Positions 24,780 through 33,843 of a stretch of 64,000 nt of DNA are shown here, piece after piece. The notes under the pieces were generated by a model. The model did no database searches. It was given only the letters and a program-made list of their open reading frames with translations, and was not told the DNA's origin. Position 1 is the first letter of the stretch. Each line of letters begins with the position of its first letter. Source of the DNA: Coriobacteriaceae bacterium (GTDB taxonomy: Bacteria; Actinomycetota; Coriobacteriia; Coriobacteriales; Coriobacteriaceae); assembly GCA_025757745.1 (NCBI GenBank), contig CP107217.1:1488001-1552000 (forward strand), given 5' to 3'. Made by a program: the position numbers and the translations under genes.

Positions 24780-25550
24780 CTATAACAGGCCAAAGTGCTT
24801 CGCGGCGTTGTAGATGCCGTCATCGTCCACGGCGGTCGTTACGTAGGTCGCCGCGGCCTTCACGGCATCCTGCGCGTTGCCCATGGCCACACTTGTGCCC
24901 ACGGCCGAGAACATCGACAGGTCGTTCTCGCCGTCGCCAAAGGCAATCGCTTCACTCGCGTCGATGCCCAGGCGCTCCAGCGTCGCCGCCACGCCCAGGT
25001 CCTTGCCGCCGTTGGCCGGAATAATGTCGCAGAACAGGTCGCACCAGCGCGTGGTTGTAGAATGCGACAGGACATCGGTAACTATGCCCTGGTCGACCGG
25101 GTCCACAAAGGCGCAGAACTGGTAAACCGGCGCGTCGAAAGCATGCTCAAAAGGCTCCTCGTGATACGAGATTCCGGCATTGTCGGCAGCCGCCACCACG
25201 CGCTTGGACAGACGGTTCACAAACGAATTCTCGCCCTGCATGCACAGTGAGTCGTAGCGTCCCTGCGCCACCTGGTCCACAATCACCGCAACGTCGTCCG
25301 GATCGATCGGGCAGCTGCGATAAACGCCCTTGGCATCAAAACAGTGCTGACCCGAAAGCGTAATGTACGCATCCCAACCCAAGTCGAACAGCCAATCCGG
25401 CATCTGGTAGGTCGGGCGACCCGTGGCGATTATGCACGCAATCCCCTGCTCGCGAAAGCTGTCGAGCGCCTGCTGCGCCGACGCCGGAATCCGATGGGTC
25501 TTAAAGCTCAGCAACGTGCCGTCGATATCGAAAAATGCGGCCTTGATCAT
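24780..25550 (-). CDS. Cof-type HAD-IIB phosphatase
   Basis: 256 residues. The HAD motifs are in place: FFDIDGTLLSF near 8 with the nucleophile Asp, IIATGRPTYQ near 40, the C2-type cap, lysine in GGKDLGVA near 193 and AFGDGENDLSMF near 216. Cof-type HADs dephosphorylate sugar phosphates or nucleotides; the substrate is not predictable. It begins 6 bp after the stop of the ABC-F gene on the minus strand, so they form a unit. Start ATG 25550. Confidence 0.88.
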   Translation of the reverse strand: MIKAAFFDIDGTLLSFKTHRIPASAQQALDSFREQGIACIIATGRPTYQMPDWLFDLGWDAYITLSGQHCFDAKGVYRSCPIDPDDVAVIVDQVAQGRYDSLCMQGENSFVNRLSKRVVAAADNAGISYHEEPFEHAFDAPVYQFCAFVDPVDQGIVTDVLSHSTTTRWCDLFCDIIPANGGKDLGVAATLERLGIDASEAIAFGDGENDLSMFSAVGTSVAMGNAQDAVKAAATYVTTAVDDDGIYNAAKHFGLL

Positions 25551-25556
25551 CCTTGC

Positions 25557-27416
25557 CTACTCCTCGCCCTCGAGCTTCTCGCTCGCCTCGAGCCACGCCA
25601 TCTCCAGCTCGTCCATGGCGGCGTGAGCCTCGTCAATCTTTGTCTGCTGCTCGCCCAGCGCCGTGTAGTTGGTGGGGTCGACCTGGGCCATCGCGGCCTC
25701 GGCCTCCTCCACGCGAGCGCGCTGCGTCTCCATTTTGCGCTCAAGCGAGCTCACCTCGCGGCGGAGCTTCTGGCGCTCGGCGTTGGAAAGACCATTGGGC
25801 TGGCCGCTCGACTTGGGCTTTTCGGCCGCAGTTGCCGCGGCACCGGTGTCAAACGTGCCGGTCTTGGCGCTCGGCGCACCCACGGGCTCGCCCTCGGCGG
25901 TGGCGTTGCACAGGCGCAGGTACTGGTCGACGCCGCCGGGCATATGCGTCAGATGGCCGTCAAGCAGCGCCCACTGCTGGTCGGTCACGCGCTCCATCAA
26001 GAAGCGGTCGTGCGTCACCAGGATCAGCGTGCCGGGCCAGCCGTCGAGCAGATCCTCGACAATCGCGAGCATGTCGGTATCCAGGTCGTTACCGGGCTCG
26101 TCCAGGATAAGCACGTTGGGCTCGTCCAGGATCGTCAGCAACAGCGACAGGCGACGGCGCTGGCCGCCCGAAAGATCGCCGATGCGGCTCCAGAGCTGCT
26201 GGGTCGTAAAGCCCAGGCGCTCGCAGAGCTTCTCGGGCGAAGTCTCCTTGCCGTCGATGACGTAGTACTTCTTATAGTTGCCGAGCACCTCGCGGATCGT
26301 ATCGCCCATGTAGGGCTCGAGCTCCTCGAGCTGCTGCGACAGCACGCCAAAGCGCACCGTCTGGCCAATCTTCACGCGACCGCGCAGGGGCGCGATCTTG
26401 CCCTGGATCACGTCGAGCAAGGTCGACTTGCCGGCGCCGTTCTCGCCCAAAAGACCATAGCGGTCGCCCGCGCCGATAAGCCAAGTCACGTCCGAGAGCA
26501 CCTGCTTGGGCGCGCCATCGGTATCCGCATAGCCGGCGTCCACGTCGACCACGTCGATAACCTGCTTGCCCAGGCGGCTCACCGCCAGGCGCTTGAGCTC
26601 CAGCTCGTCGCGCACGGGCGGCACGTCGGCGATGAGCTCGCGAGCGGCATCCACGCGAAACTTGGGCTTGGTGGAGCGCGCCTGGGCGCCGCGGCTCAGC
26701 CACGCGAGCTCCTTGCGCGCCATGTTGCGACGGCGTTCCTCGGTAACGGCGGCCATGCGGTCGCGCTCCACGCGCTGCAGGATGTAGGCCGAGTAGCCGC
26801 CCTCGAAGGGGTCGACCTGTCCGTCGTGGACCTCCCACATGCTGGTGCAGACCTCGTCCAAGAACCAGCGGTCGTGCGTGACCACGAGCATGGCGCCCTG
26901 ACCGCGCTGCCAGCGGGCATTTAAGTGGCGCGCGAGCCAGTTGATGGTGCGCATGTCCAGGTGGTTGGTGGGCTCGTCGAGCATAAGCACGTCGTAGTCG
27001 CCAATCAGCAGGCGCGCGAGGTCCACGCGACGGCGCTGACCGCCCGAAAGCTCGCCCACCGTGCCCTCCCAGGGCACATCGCTAATAAGACCGGCCAGAA
27101 TCTGGCGCGTACGCGGGCTCGAGGCCCACTCGTACTCGGGCGTGTCACCGACGACGGCATGATGCACGGTGTCGGTATCGACCAGGTTGTCCTTTTGGCC
27201 GAGCAATCCGATCGTCGTGTCGCGGCGATGCGTCACGCGGCCGTCGTCGGGCTCCAACGTGCCGGCGAGTACGCTCAGCAGCGTCGACTTTCCATCGCCG
27301 TTTTTGCCGACGATACCAATGCGGTCGCCCTCGCCCACGCCGAGCGTCACGCTATCGAAAATATGCTTGGTGGGAAACTCTAGGCTGACGGAATCGCATC
27401 CCAAAAGAATCGCCAT
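25557..27416 (-). CDS. ABC-F family ATPase (Uup/EttA-like)
   Basis: 619 residues. Two ABC domains without membrane segments: Walker A GKNGDGKST near 36, signature LSGGQRRRVDLARL near 121, then Walker A GENGAGKST near 322 and LSGGQRRRLSLLL near 415, each followed by a DEP motif. A charged C-terminal coiled coil (about 540-619) is typical of Uup. ABC-F proteins act on ribosomes or DNA/ribosome interfaces; the subtype is not assigned. ATG 27416 has AAGGAG 11 bases upstream; the longer frame to 27530 overlaps the pst terminator and is rejected. Confidence 0.86.
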   Translation of the reverse strand: MAILLGCDSVSLEFPTKHIFDSVTLGVGEGDRIGIVGKNGDGKSTLLSVLAGTLEPDDGRVTHRRDTTIGLLGQKDNLVDTDTVHHAVVGDTPEYEWASSPRTRQILAGLISDVPWEGTVGELSGGQRRRVDLARLLIGDYDVLMLDEPTNHLDMRTINWLARHLNARWQRGQGAMLVVTHDRWFLDEVCTSMWEVHDGQVDPFEGGYSAYILQRVERDRMAAVTEERRRNMARKELAWLSRGAQARSTKPKFRVDAARELIADVPPVRDELELKRLAVSRLGKQVIDVVDVDAGYADTDGAPKQVLSDVTWLIGAGDRYGLLGENGAGKSTLLDVIQGKIAPLRGRVKIGQTVRFGVLSQQLEELEPYMGDTIREVLGNYKKYYVIDGKETSPEKLCERLGFTTQQLWSRIGDLSGGQRRRLSLLLTILDEPNVLILDEPGNDLDTDMLAIVEDLLDGWPGTLILVTHDRFLMERVTDQQWALLDGHLTHMPGGVDQYLRLCNATAEGEPVGAPSAKTGTFDTGAAATAAEKPKSSGQPNGLSNAERQKLRREVSSLERKMETQRARVEEAEAAMAQVDPTNYTALGEQQTKIDEAHAAMDELEMAWLEASEKLEGEE

Positions 27417-27485
27417 ATGCCCTGCTCCTTCGTAGAAATTCAACGTTGTCCATGATAGCAGCGAAAAGGCGGGCCGCACACGACA

Positions 27486-27524
27486 CAAAAAGGCGGGCCA
27501 TCTCACGCAAGAGATGACCCGCCT
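27486..27524 (-). terminator. Terminator of the pst operon
   Basis: Read on the minus strand: an AGGCGGGTCATCTC / GAGATGGCCCGCCT stem (one mismatch) with a 6-base loop and a TTTTTGTG tail. It lies between pstB and the ABC-F gene. Confidence 0.8.
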
Positions 27525-27579
27525 CTCCAATCAGTCCCGCGGCAACCGTGGCCGCCGCGGGCCTCAAGCATGTCCCGGA

Positions 27580-28452
27580 CTAGGAGAACATGCCGGTGAG
27601 GTAATCATTCAGCCGCTTATCCTTGGGCCGTTGGAAAATCTCGTCAGTCTCGTCGTACTCGACCATATCGCCCATGTAGAAGAACGCCGTGCGGTTGGAC
27701 ACACGCGACGCCTGCTCCATGTTGTGCGTCACGATGACGATGGCGCGGTCGGCAACGATCAATGACATGAGGTCCTCGATCGCCAGCGTCGAGATGGGGT
27801 CGAGCGCCGAGCAGGGCTCGTCGAACAGAATCACGTCGGGGTTGAGCGCCAGCGTGCGTGCAATGCACAAACGCTGCTGCTGGCCGCCCGAAAGCGCGTA
27901 GGCACTCTTGTCGAGCTTGTCCTTGACCTCGTCCCACAGCGCCGCACCACGCAGACTTTCCTCGACCATACGATCAAGCTCGTCGCGGTCGGTAATGCCG
28001 TGACGCCTGGGCGCAAACGTAATGTTGTCGCGAATGGACTTGCGGAAAGGGTTGGGCTGTTGGAATACCATGCCAATGGAGCGACGCAACTCGTAGGTGT
28101 TCTCGGTCTTGGTGTTCACGTTGCGCCCGCGGTAGTTGATCTCGCCCTCCACGCGGCAGCCGCGAATCTCGCGATTCATCAGGTTGAGGCTGCGTAAGAA
28201 GGTCGACTTACCGCAGCCCGAAGGCCCGATGAGCGCCGTGATCTCGCCCTTATGGAAGTCGAGCGACGTATTGTGCAGCGCATGGCGGTCGCCATAGTAC
28301 ACGTTGACGTCCTTGGTGGAGAGCACGACCTCGTCGCTCACGGCCTTGCCGCTCACGCGCACGCGCCTCTCGCTCTCCCCCACGCTCGACAGAAAGTCCT
28401 GGGTGTCGGACGTGGCCGCCTCGGTTGCGGGCGTTGCATTCATATCGCTCAT
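27580..28452 (-). CDS. pstB: Phosphate ABC transporter ATPase
   Basis: 290 residues with an unusual N-terminal extension of about 40 residues before the ABC domain. Walker A GPSGCGKST near 75, FQQPNPF near 128, LSGGQQQRLCIARTLA near 190, DEPCSALDP near 213 and HNMEQA near 245 are all PstB-type; the ALDPIST-type run is diagnostic. It powers phosphate import through PstC/PstA. The gene overlaps pstA by 4 bp (ATGA), so translation is coupled, and a terminator follows. No phoU is present downstream. Confidence 0.94.
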   Translation of the reverse strand: MSDMNATPATEAATSDTQDFLSSVGESERRVRVSGKAVSDEVVLSTKDVNVYYGDRHALHNTSLDFHKGEITALIGPSGCGKSTFLRSLNLMNREIRGCRVEGEINYRGRNVNTKTENTYELRRSIGMVFQQPNPFRKSIRDNITFAPRRHGITDRDELDRMVEESLRGAALWDEVKDKLDKSAYALSGGQQQRLCIARTLALNPDVILFDEPCSALDPISTLAIEDLMSLIVADRAIVIVTHNMEQASRVSNRTAFFYMGDMVEYDETDEIFQRPKDKRLNDYLTGMFS

Positions 28453-29375
28453 TCGGCCGTCATCTTCCTTGCCAGTTGCTTGCCCACGATACGGGCGACT
28501 ACGTTAAACAGCAGCACGCAAATCATCAGCAGTGCCGCGGTGCCCCAGACGATCTGCTGGGCCTCGGGGCTGCCCTCGCCATAGATCTTGTAGATGTGCA
28601 CGGCCAGCGACTCGCCGGGACGGAACACGTTCCAGGCGCAGGTGGGGCTCGACAGGTTAAAGCTCAAGAAGTTCAGGCGAACCGGCGAGCTCATGCCCGA
28701 GGTAAAGAGCAGCGCCGCGGCCTCGCCAAACACGCGGCCGGCCGAAAGCACGATGCCGGTCACGATGGCGGGCATGGCCTCGGGAATCAGGATGTGCAGT
28801 GTGGCCTCCCAGCGAGTGAGGCCCATGGCCAGGCACGCATCGCGCTGGGCCTGCGGCACGTCCTCGAGCGCCTGCTGAATCACGCGCACCAGGATGGGGA
28901 TGTTGAACATGGTGAGCGCGACGGCGCCGGAGATGATGGAGTACTTCCAGCCCAGCTGCACTGAGAACACCAGAAAGCCGAACATGCCTACGACGATGGA
29001 GGGCAGCGAGGACAGCGTCTCGATGGCGGTCGAGGCGATGTCGCGAATAGGCCCATCGGGCGCGTACTCAACCAAAAAGACCGCGCCGCCCAGGCTGATG
29101 GGCACCGAGATGATCAGGGTGATCAGCAGCAGATAGAACGAGTCGAACAGCTGGTAGAGCACGCCGCCCTGCGTTCCGTTGGCGCGTGCGGGCTGCGTGA
29201 GAAAGCCTGGCTGGAACAGCGTCGAGATACCCTCGAACAGGATGTAGGCCACCATGGAGACGACGATAAGCATGACGATGGCGACAATCGCCGTCAGCAC
29301 GCCCGTGGCGATGCGGTCCTGCTTTTGGACACGCCCGAGTCTCGCCTCGTCGATGTGGATGCGCGTGCTAGCCAC
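28449..29375 (-). CDS. pstA: Phosphate ABC transporter permease PstA
   Basis: 308 residues, six membrane segments. ISLGGAVFLVEYAP near 97, LSSLPSIVVGMFGF near 120 and the EAMPAIVTGIVLSAGRVFGEAAALLF motif (EAA loop) near 195-220 identify the PstA permease half. With PstC it forms the membrane channel for phosphate. It overlaps pstC by 8 bp and pstB by 4 bp. Confidence 0.92.
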   Translation of the reverse strand: MASTRIHIDEARLGRVQKQDRIATGVLTAIVAIVMLIVVSMVAYILFEGISTLFQPGFLTQPARANGTQGGVLYQLFDSFYLLLITLIISVPISLGGAVFLVEYAPDGPIRDIASTAIETLSSLPSIVVGMFGFLVFSVQLGWKYSIISGAVALTMFNIPILVRVIQQALEDVPQAQRDACLAMGLTRWEATLHILIPEAMPAIVTGIVLSAGRVFGEAAALLFTSGMSSPVRLNFLSFNLSSPTCAWNVFRPGESLAVHIYKIYGEGSPEAQQIVWGTAALLMICVLLFNVVARIVGKQLARKMTAE

Positions 29376-30276
29376 GAGCCTTCGCCCCCTTGCGGCCGAT
29401 AAGGTGGATGATCAGGATAAAGATGAGGCTCATGCCCATCAGCAGCAGACCGAGCGCCCACAGAACGTCGTCCTGGGCCGAGCCCTCGGCATAGACCGCC
29501 ATGGACGTGGTGAGCGTGGTGGTAATGGTCGAGGCAGGCGACAGCAGCGACGTCGGCATGGCCTCGATGCCGCCGATAACCATGCGCACGGCGAGCGTTT
29601 CGCCAAAGGCGCGGGTCATGCCAAGGATGACCGCGGTCATGAGCGACGGCATGGCGGACTTGAGCACCACGTGCCAGATGGTCTGCCAGCGGGTGTAGCC
29701 CAGCGCGAGCGAGCCCTGACGGTAGCTGTCGGGCACAGCGCGCAGGCCATCGACCGAAAGCGTGGTCATCGTCGGCAGAATCATGACTGCCAGCACGATA
29801 GCGCCGGGCAAGATACCCAGACCCGTGCTCACGTGGAAAACGCTCTTCATAAGGCCGACGACCACGTGAAAGCCGATCAGGCCAAAGACGACCGAGGGAA
29901 TACCGGTCAAAAGCTCAATGAGCGGCTGAAAAACCTTGGATCCAAACTTAGGCTGAATCTCGACCGCAAAGATGGCAGAGCCGATGGCGATGGGCAGTGC
30001 GATGAGCGTGGAGAGCACCATGACCGCAAACGAGGTGACGATCAGGGGCAGGGCGCCAGTGTAGGGCAGGCCGTTTTCGGCCGTGTTGGCCAGGTCCCAC
30101 TTGGTACCGGTAAAAAACTCGACGATCGAGACGCCGTCCTTGAAAAAAGCCGAGAGGCCCTTTTGGGCGACCATAAAGATGAGCGCGGCAACGACAAGCG
30201 TCACGAGCGCTACGCACGCACCCGTGACGCCCAGGCCCACGTTCTCAAGCTCGCGCTTTGGCAGCTGTTTTGCCAT
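29368..30276 (-). CDS. pstC: Phosphate ABC transporter permease PstC
   Basis: 302 residues, six membrane segments. LPIAIGSAIFAVEIQPKFG near 97, LLTGIPSVVFGLIGF near 123 and the SAMPSLMTAVILGMTRAFGETLAVRM EAA-loop region near 205-230 are PstC features. Start ATG 30276 is preceded by GAAAGG; the gene lies 25 bp after pstS and overlaps pstA. Confidence 0.93.
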   Translation of the reverse strand: MAKQLPKRELENVGLGVTGACVALVTLVVAALIFMVAQKGLSAFFKDGVSIVEFFTGTKWDLANTAENGLPYTGALPLIVTSFAVMVLSTLIALPIAIGSAIFAVEIQPKFGSKVFQPLIELLTGIPSVVFGLIGFHVVVGLMKSVFHVSTGLGILPGAIVLAVMILPTMTTLSVDGLRAVPDSYRQGSLALGYTRWQTIWHVVLKSAMPSLMTAVILGMTRAFGETLAVRMVIGGIEAMPTSLLSPASTITTTLTTSMAVYAEGSAQDDVLWALGLLLMGMSLIFILIIHLIGRKGAKARG

Positions 30277-30301
30277 TGCAAACCTTTCCGGGGGCGATTA
30301 C

Positions 30302-31240
30302 TTATTTAGCGGAGACCTTGCCACTGGCGTCCTTGACGACCTTCATGGCAGAAACGGGAATAAAGCCCTGCTCCTCGACGAGCTTGCCCTGGACGTCGTC
30401 AGAAAGCATGAACTCCAGGAAGGCCTTGGTGGCTTCGTCGGCGTCCTTAGCACAGTACATGTGCTCGGTCGCCCAGATCTTGAAGGAGTCGTCGGTGACG
30501 TTTGTGCTCTTGGGCTCGACCCCCTCGACCATGATGGCGTTGAACTTGGAGTCATCGAAGTGCGAGAAGTCGAGGTAGGAGATGGCGTTGTCGGTGCTGC
30601 CCATCTGAGTCTGGACATCGCCGGACTTGTCGAGCTCGGCGTCGCCCTTAAAGTCGACGGCCTCGTCGCCAAAGACGGCGGCCTCGAAGGTGGCGCGGGT
30701 GCCGGAGCCGGCCTTGCGGTTGAGAACGACGATCTTGGCGTCGTCGCCGCCGACCTCCTTCCAGTTGGTGATCTGGCCGGAGAAGATACCCTTGAGCTGC
30801 TCGAGAGACAGGTCGTCGACCTTGACGTTCTTGGAGACGACGGGGCCCATGCCCACGACGGCGACCTCGTGGTCGACGAGGTTCTTGACCTGGTCGGCCT
30901 CGAGCTTGGTCTCGGCGAAGACATCGGAGTTACCGATGGTGACTGTGCCGGCGGCGACAGCGGTCAGGCCCTTGCCCGAACCGTTACCCGAGCCAGAGAC
31001 GGAGACGTCCGGGTTGGCATCCATGAACTTCTCGGCAGCAGCCTCGACGAGAGCCTGGAACGAGGAAGCGCCGTCGTAGGTCACCTCGCCCGAGACGGAC
31101 TCGGCGGCAGCGGCGCTACCCTCAGCAGCGGTGTTGGCGGCGTTGGAGCCACCGCAGCCAACGAGGCCGAGACCGACGATGCTGGCAAGACCACCAGCGA
31201 GGCCGAGGAACTGACGACGAGAATAAGCCTGATCGAGCAT
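30302..31240 (-). CDS. pstS: Phosphate-binding lipoprotein PstS, probable Tat-type signal
   Basis: 312 residues. The start MLDQAYSRRQFLGLAGG has an SRRQFLG twin-arginine motif and ends in a LGLVGC lipobox (Cys near residue 28), so export through Tat and lipid anchoring are likely. The mature protein has ALVEAAAEKF, GSGNGSGKG, and RKAGSGTRATFE segments of the PstS phosphate-binding fold. ATG 31240 (AAAGGA upstream) is preferred over the longer frame to 31330. It is the first gene of pstSCAB; the upstream gap 31241-31443 should contain the Pho-type promoter, which I could not pinpoint. Confidence 0.92.
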   Translation of the reverse strand: MLDQAYSRRQFLGLAGGLASIVGLGLVGCGGSNAANTAAEGSAAAAESVSGEVTYDGASSFQALVEAAAEKFMDANPDVSVSGSGNGSGKGLTAVAAGTVTIGNSDVFAETKLEADQVKNLVDHEVAVVGMGPVVSKNVKVDDLSLEQLKGIFSGQITNWKEVGGDDAKIVVLNRKAGSGTRATFEAAVFGDEAVDFKGDAELDKSGDVQTQMGSTDNAISYLDFSHFDDSKFNAIMVEGVEPKSTNVTDDSFKIWATEHMYCAKDADEATKAFLEFMLSDDVQGKLVEEQGFIPVSAMKVVKDASGKVSAK

Positions 31241-31443
31241 GATCTTCCTTTCATACAAGCGACTCGCGGGCACCCTGCCCGCTTTGCTGTTTGGAAAGAT
31301 ACGGTCTCGATCGGGCAGCGCTCGCGCCAACTGCGGTTTCTTACGGGCATCTGATAGACCCTTACCGCAAGCGCGGCTCGGCTTTACAAACGAATAACAA
31401 ATTCACCACCAAGCATGACCCGCCTTTTACACCAATAAAAACG

Positions 31444-31512
31444 AAGTTGCGGTGAAATAATTCCTGTTTGGCCATCAAATGGCCCATTCTAGGAACTATT
31501 CCACCGCAACTT
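31444..31512. repeat. TTGCGGTGAAATA palindrome, copy b
   Basis: Arms AAGTTGCGGTG... and ...CACCGCAACTT with an inner TGGCCAT/ATGGCC stem. It starts 22 bp after the dipeptidase stop on the minus strand. Differences between the arms are A.C on the plus strand but G.U on the minus strand. Confidence 0.85.
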
Positions 31513-31533
31513 AGATTAGGAAACCGCGTAACC

Positions 31534-32970
31534 TTAAAGCTCCAGTTCGTTTAGACGAAGGATTGCCACGATATAGATCTTGAGTGCTTGCTTGAGCTGC
31601 TCCTCGTTGGCGCACTCGTTGGGGCCGTGCATCTGGCCGCCCCATGCGGGCAGCTCCAGGCCGGTCTCCTCTGGGCCAAACGAGACGGCGCGGGCAAAGT
31701 TGCGCGCATACGTGCCGCCGCCCATGGCAAAGGGCTCGGCATGCTTGCCCGTGAACTCGTTATAGGTATCGATAAGCGCCTTCACGGCCGGATCGTCGGC
31801 AGAGACCGAGAACGGCACCTTTGCACGACCCACACGACACGTCACGCCAAAGCGCCCCACGAGCGGGTCGAGCTGCTCGCGGATGGTATCGGCACTCGTG
31901 CTGTCGGGGAAGCGCACGTCGATGACCTGCTCAATATGGCCATCCGCCACGCGAATGACGCCAGCGTTGCAGGTAAGCGGGCCAAACGCCGGACTCGTCG
32001 CATCGATACCCAGGCCGCGGCCATAGGCATCCGCATGCACAAAGGCCAGGAACTTGACGAACTCGTGCTCGGCAGGCGTCAGCAGGCGCTCATCGCGTGC
32101 ACCAAACGCGTCCTCGGCCTCGCGCAGATACGACACGATCAGGCCGACGGCGTTGATGGTGCCCTCAGGCATCGAAGCGTGGCCGCCAACACCGTGGGCG
32201 AAAATCTGCGCATGCCCGTTATCAAGCGCCGTGATCTCCAGGCGGTCGACGTTCTCAACGGGCGCCGGCAGCTCATCGGCGGCAATTGCAAGCTCGCAGA
32301 TGGACTGCGACGGAATGGCATTGCTCGCCTCGGAGCCGCTCCACGACACGATGCGCCCGCCGTCGATCTTGGGGCTCACGAACGTCGCCCCAAACTGGCC
32401 CTTCTCGGCATTGCAGACCGGGAACTCGGCATCGGGCGTAAACAGAAAGTCGGGGTCTGCGTGGTTCTCCAGATAATGGTGAACGTCGGACATGCCCACT
32501 TCCTCATCGCAGCCCAGCAGCGCGCGGAAGGTATAGCGCGGCACAATGCCGTGTTTGAGCAGATAAGCGCCAGCGTAGAGCGACAGCACAGCCGGACCCT
32601 TGTCGTCGATCACGCCGCGACCGAGCAGCCAGCCCTCGCGGCGCTCCATCGCAAACGGATCGGTATTCCAACCGGGACCGGCGGGCACCACGTCCACATG
32701 GCAGATGGTCGCGAGTTGCTTGTCGCCGCGGCCAGGGATATCGGCAATGCCCACATAGCCCTCGTCGTCGCTCGTCTGGTAGCCGAGCTTTTGCGCAATG
32801 CCGAGCGCGCAATCGAGCGCATCACGGACCGGGCGGCCAAACGGCGCGCCGGGCTCCGCATCGGCAGAAACTGCCACGGACGGATAGCTCACCAGCTGCT
32901 CGATATCGGCGACGACATCTTCCCAGACCTCGTCGACATACTCGGCGACGCTCTGCTCCACCTGATTCAT
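31534..32970 (-). CDS. M20 family dipeptidase (PepV/Sapep-like)
   Basis: 478 residues. Metal ligands in ATICHVDVVPAG near 90, RGVIDDKGPAVLSLYAG near 120 and LGCDEEVGMSD near 155; the lid domain has HGVGGHASMPEGTINA near 285, and a final MHGPNECA near 462 gives the last His ligand. PepV/Sapep-type di-zinc peptidases cleave dipeptides in the cytosol. The length of about 470 fits. ATG 32970 has AAGGAGG 8 bases upstream; the 15-codon longer form does not. Confidence 0.88.
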   Translation of the reverse strand: MNQVEQSVAEYVDEVWEDVVADIEQLVSYPSVAVSADAEPGAPFGRPVRDALDCALGIAQKLGYQTSDDEGYVGIADIPGRGDKQLATICHVDVVPAGPGWNTDPFAMERREGWLLGRGVIDDKGPAVLSLYAGAYLLKHGIVPRYTFRALLGCDEEVGMSDVHHYLENHADPDFLFTPDAEFPVCNAEKGQFGATFVSPKIDGGRIVSWSGSEASNAIPSQSICELAIAADELPAPVENVDRLEITALDNGHAQIFAHGVGGHASMPEGTINAVGLIVSYLREAEDAFGARDERLLTPAEHEFVKFLAFVHADAYGRGLGIDATSPAFGPLTCNAGVIRVADGHIEQVIDVRFPDSTSADTIREQLDPLVGRFGVTCRVGRAKVPFSVSADDPAVKALIDTYNEFTGKHAEPFAMGGGTYARNFARAVSFGPEETGLELPAWGGQMHGPNECANEEQLKQALKIYIVAILRLNELEL

Positions 32971-33024
32971 GGACGACCTCCTTACCAATGAGGGGCGAGC
33001 GTGCCCGCCCCTCACATCACATAC

Positions 33025-33687
33025 TTATATAGCGAAAAGTTTAGCAAGCTCGGCCACCGAGTGCACCACCGCATCGGCACCCGCGGCCTCGTGCTCCCCC
33101 GGCGCCGCCGCGCCCGAATAGATGCCGATACACGGCACACCCATCGCGTGCGCGCCCTCCACATCGTTAAAGCGGTCGCCGATCATCACGGCCTCGTCGG
33201 CCGTCGCACCGAGCGCCGCCAGCGCATCGCGGACCGAATCTGCCTTGGTCTCGCGCCCCTGCGGCGGATTCATGCCGACCACGGCTTTGAACTGGCAAAG
33301 CCCCAGCTCATGCACCATATCGATGCACTTCGCCTCCATGCGCGACGTCGCCACCGCCATGCGATGACCCTGGGCCGCCATCCCATCGAGCAGTTCGGGG
33401 ACCCCGTCGAACACGGGATATTCCTCCGGTCCCAGCTCATCAAAAAAGGCGCGGTACTCATCGGCCACCACAAGCGACTCCTCGCGGGAAAAGCCATAAA
33501 AGTCGTGAAAGCTCTTCCACAGCGGAGGCCCGATCATGCGGCGCAAGTCACCCATCTGCGCCTCCGAAAACCCGCGCGCAGCCAGCGTCTTGCGCGTCGA
33601 GGTCATCACTGCCCGACCCGTATCGGCCACCGTGCCGTCAAAATCGAACAGCACAACCGGCCGCTCGCAAAGTTGCAATGCCGCCAT
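33025..33687 (-). CDS. HAD-IA phosphatase (phosphoglycolate-phosphatase-like)
   Basis: 220 residues. VVLFDFDGTVADTG near 12 (nucleophile and acid/base Asp), TSRMEAK near 115 (Ser/Thr motif), GMNPPQGRETKADSV near 145 (Lys) and VMIGDRFNDVEGAHAMG near 170 (acidic pair). C1-type cap. It resembles phosphoglycolate phosphatase and pyrophosphatase-like HADs, and the substrate is uncertain. ATG 33687 is preferred because GAAGAGGGG lies upstream. It is 54 bp from the dipeptidase start. Confidence 0.84.
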   Translation of the reverse strand: MAALQLCERPVVLFDFDGTVADTGRAVMTSTRKTLAARGFSEAQMGDLRRMIGPPLWKSFHDFYGFSREESLVVADEYRAFFDELGPEEYPVFDGVPELLDGMAAQGHRMAVATSRMEAKCIDMVHELGLCQFKAVVGMNPPQGRETKADSVRDALAALGATADEAVMIGDRFNDVEGAHAMGVPCIGIYSGAAAPGEHEAAGADAVVHSVAELAKLFAI

Positions 33688-33843
33688 CGGCACCCCTCTT
33701 CCCCAGTTGATGATTTCCACACCACCGCTTCAAACTGTTGACTATTCAACAATTGAACCTAGCAATGTAGAGCAACTCCACTATACTTGACGCACTTTGC
33801 TCTCTGAAGGCGACGCGCAGGCGTCCCAACGAAAGGTGCAATT

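Noticed and set aside
25344..26924. 526-codon plus-strand ORF over the ABC-F gene
   Set aside because: Antisense shadow; Walker and signature motifs are on the minus strand.
31588..32991. 467-codon plus-strand ORF over the dipeptidase
   Set aside because: Arg/His-rich shadow of M20 codons; all metal-binding motifs are on the minus strand.
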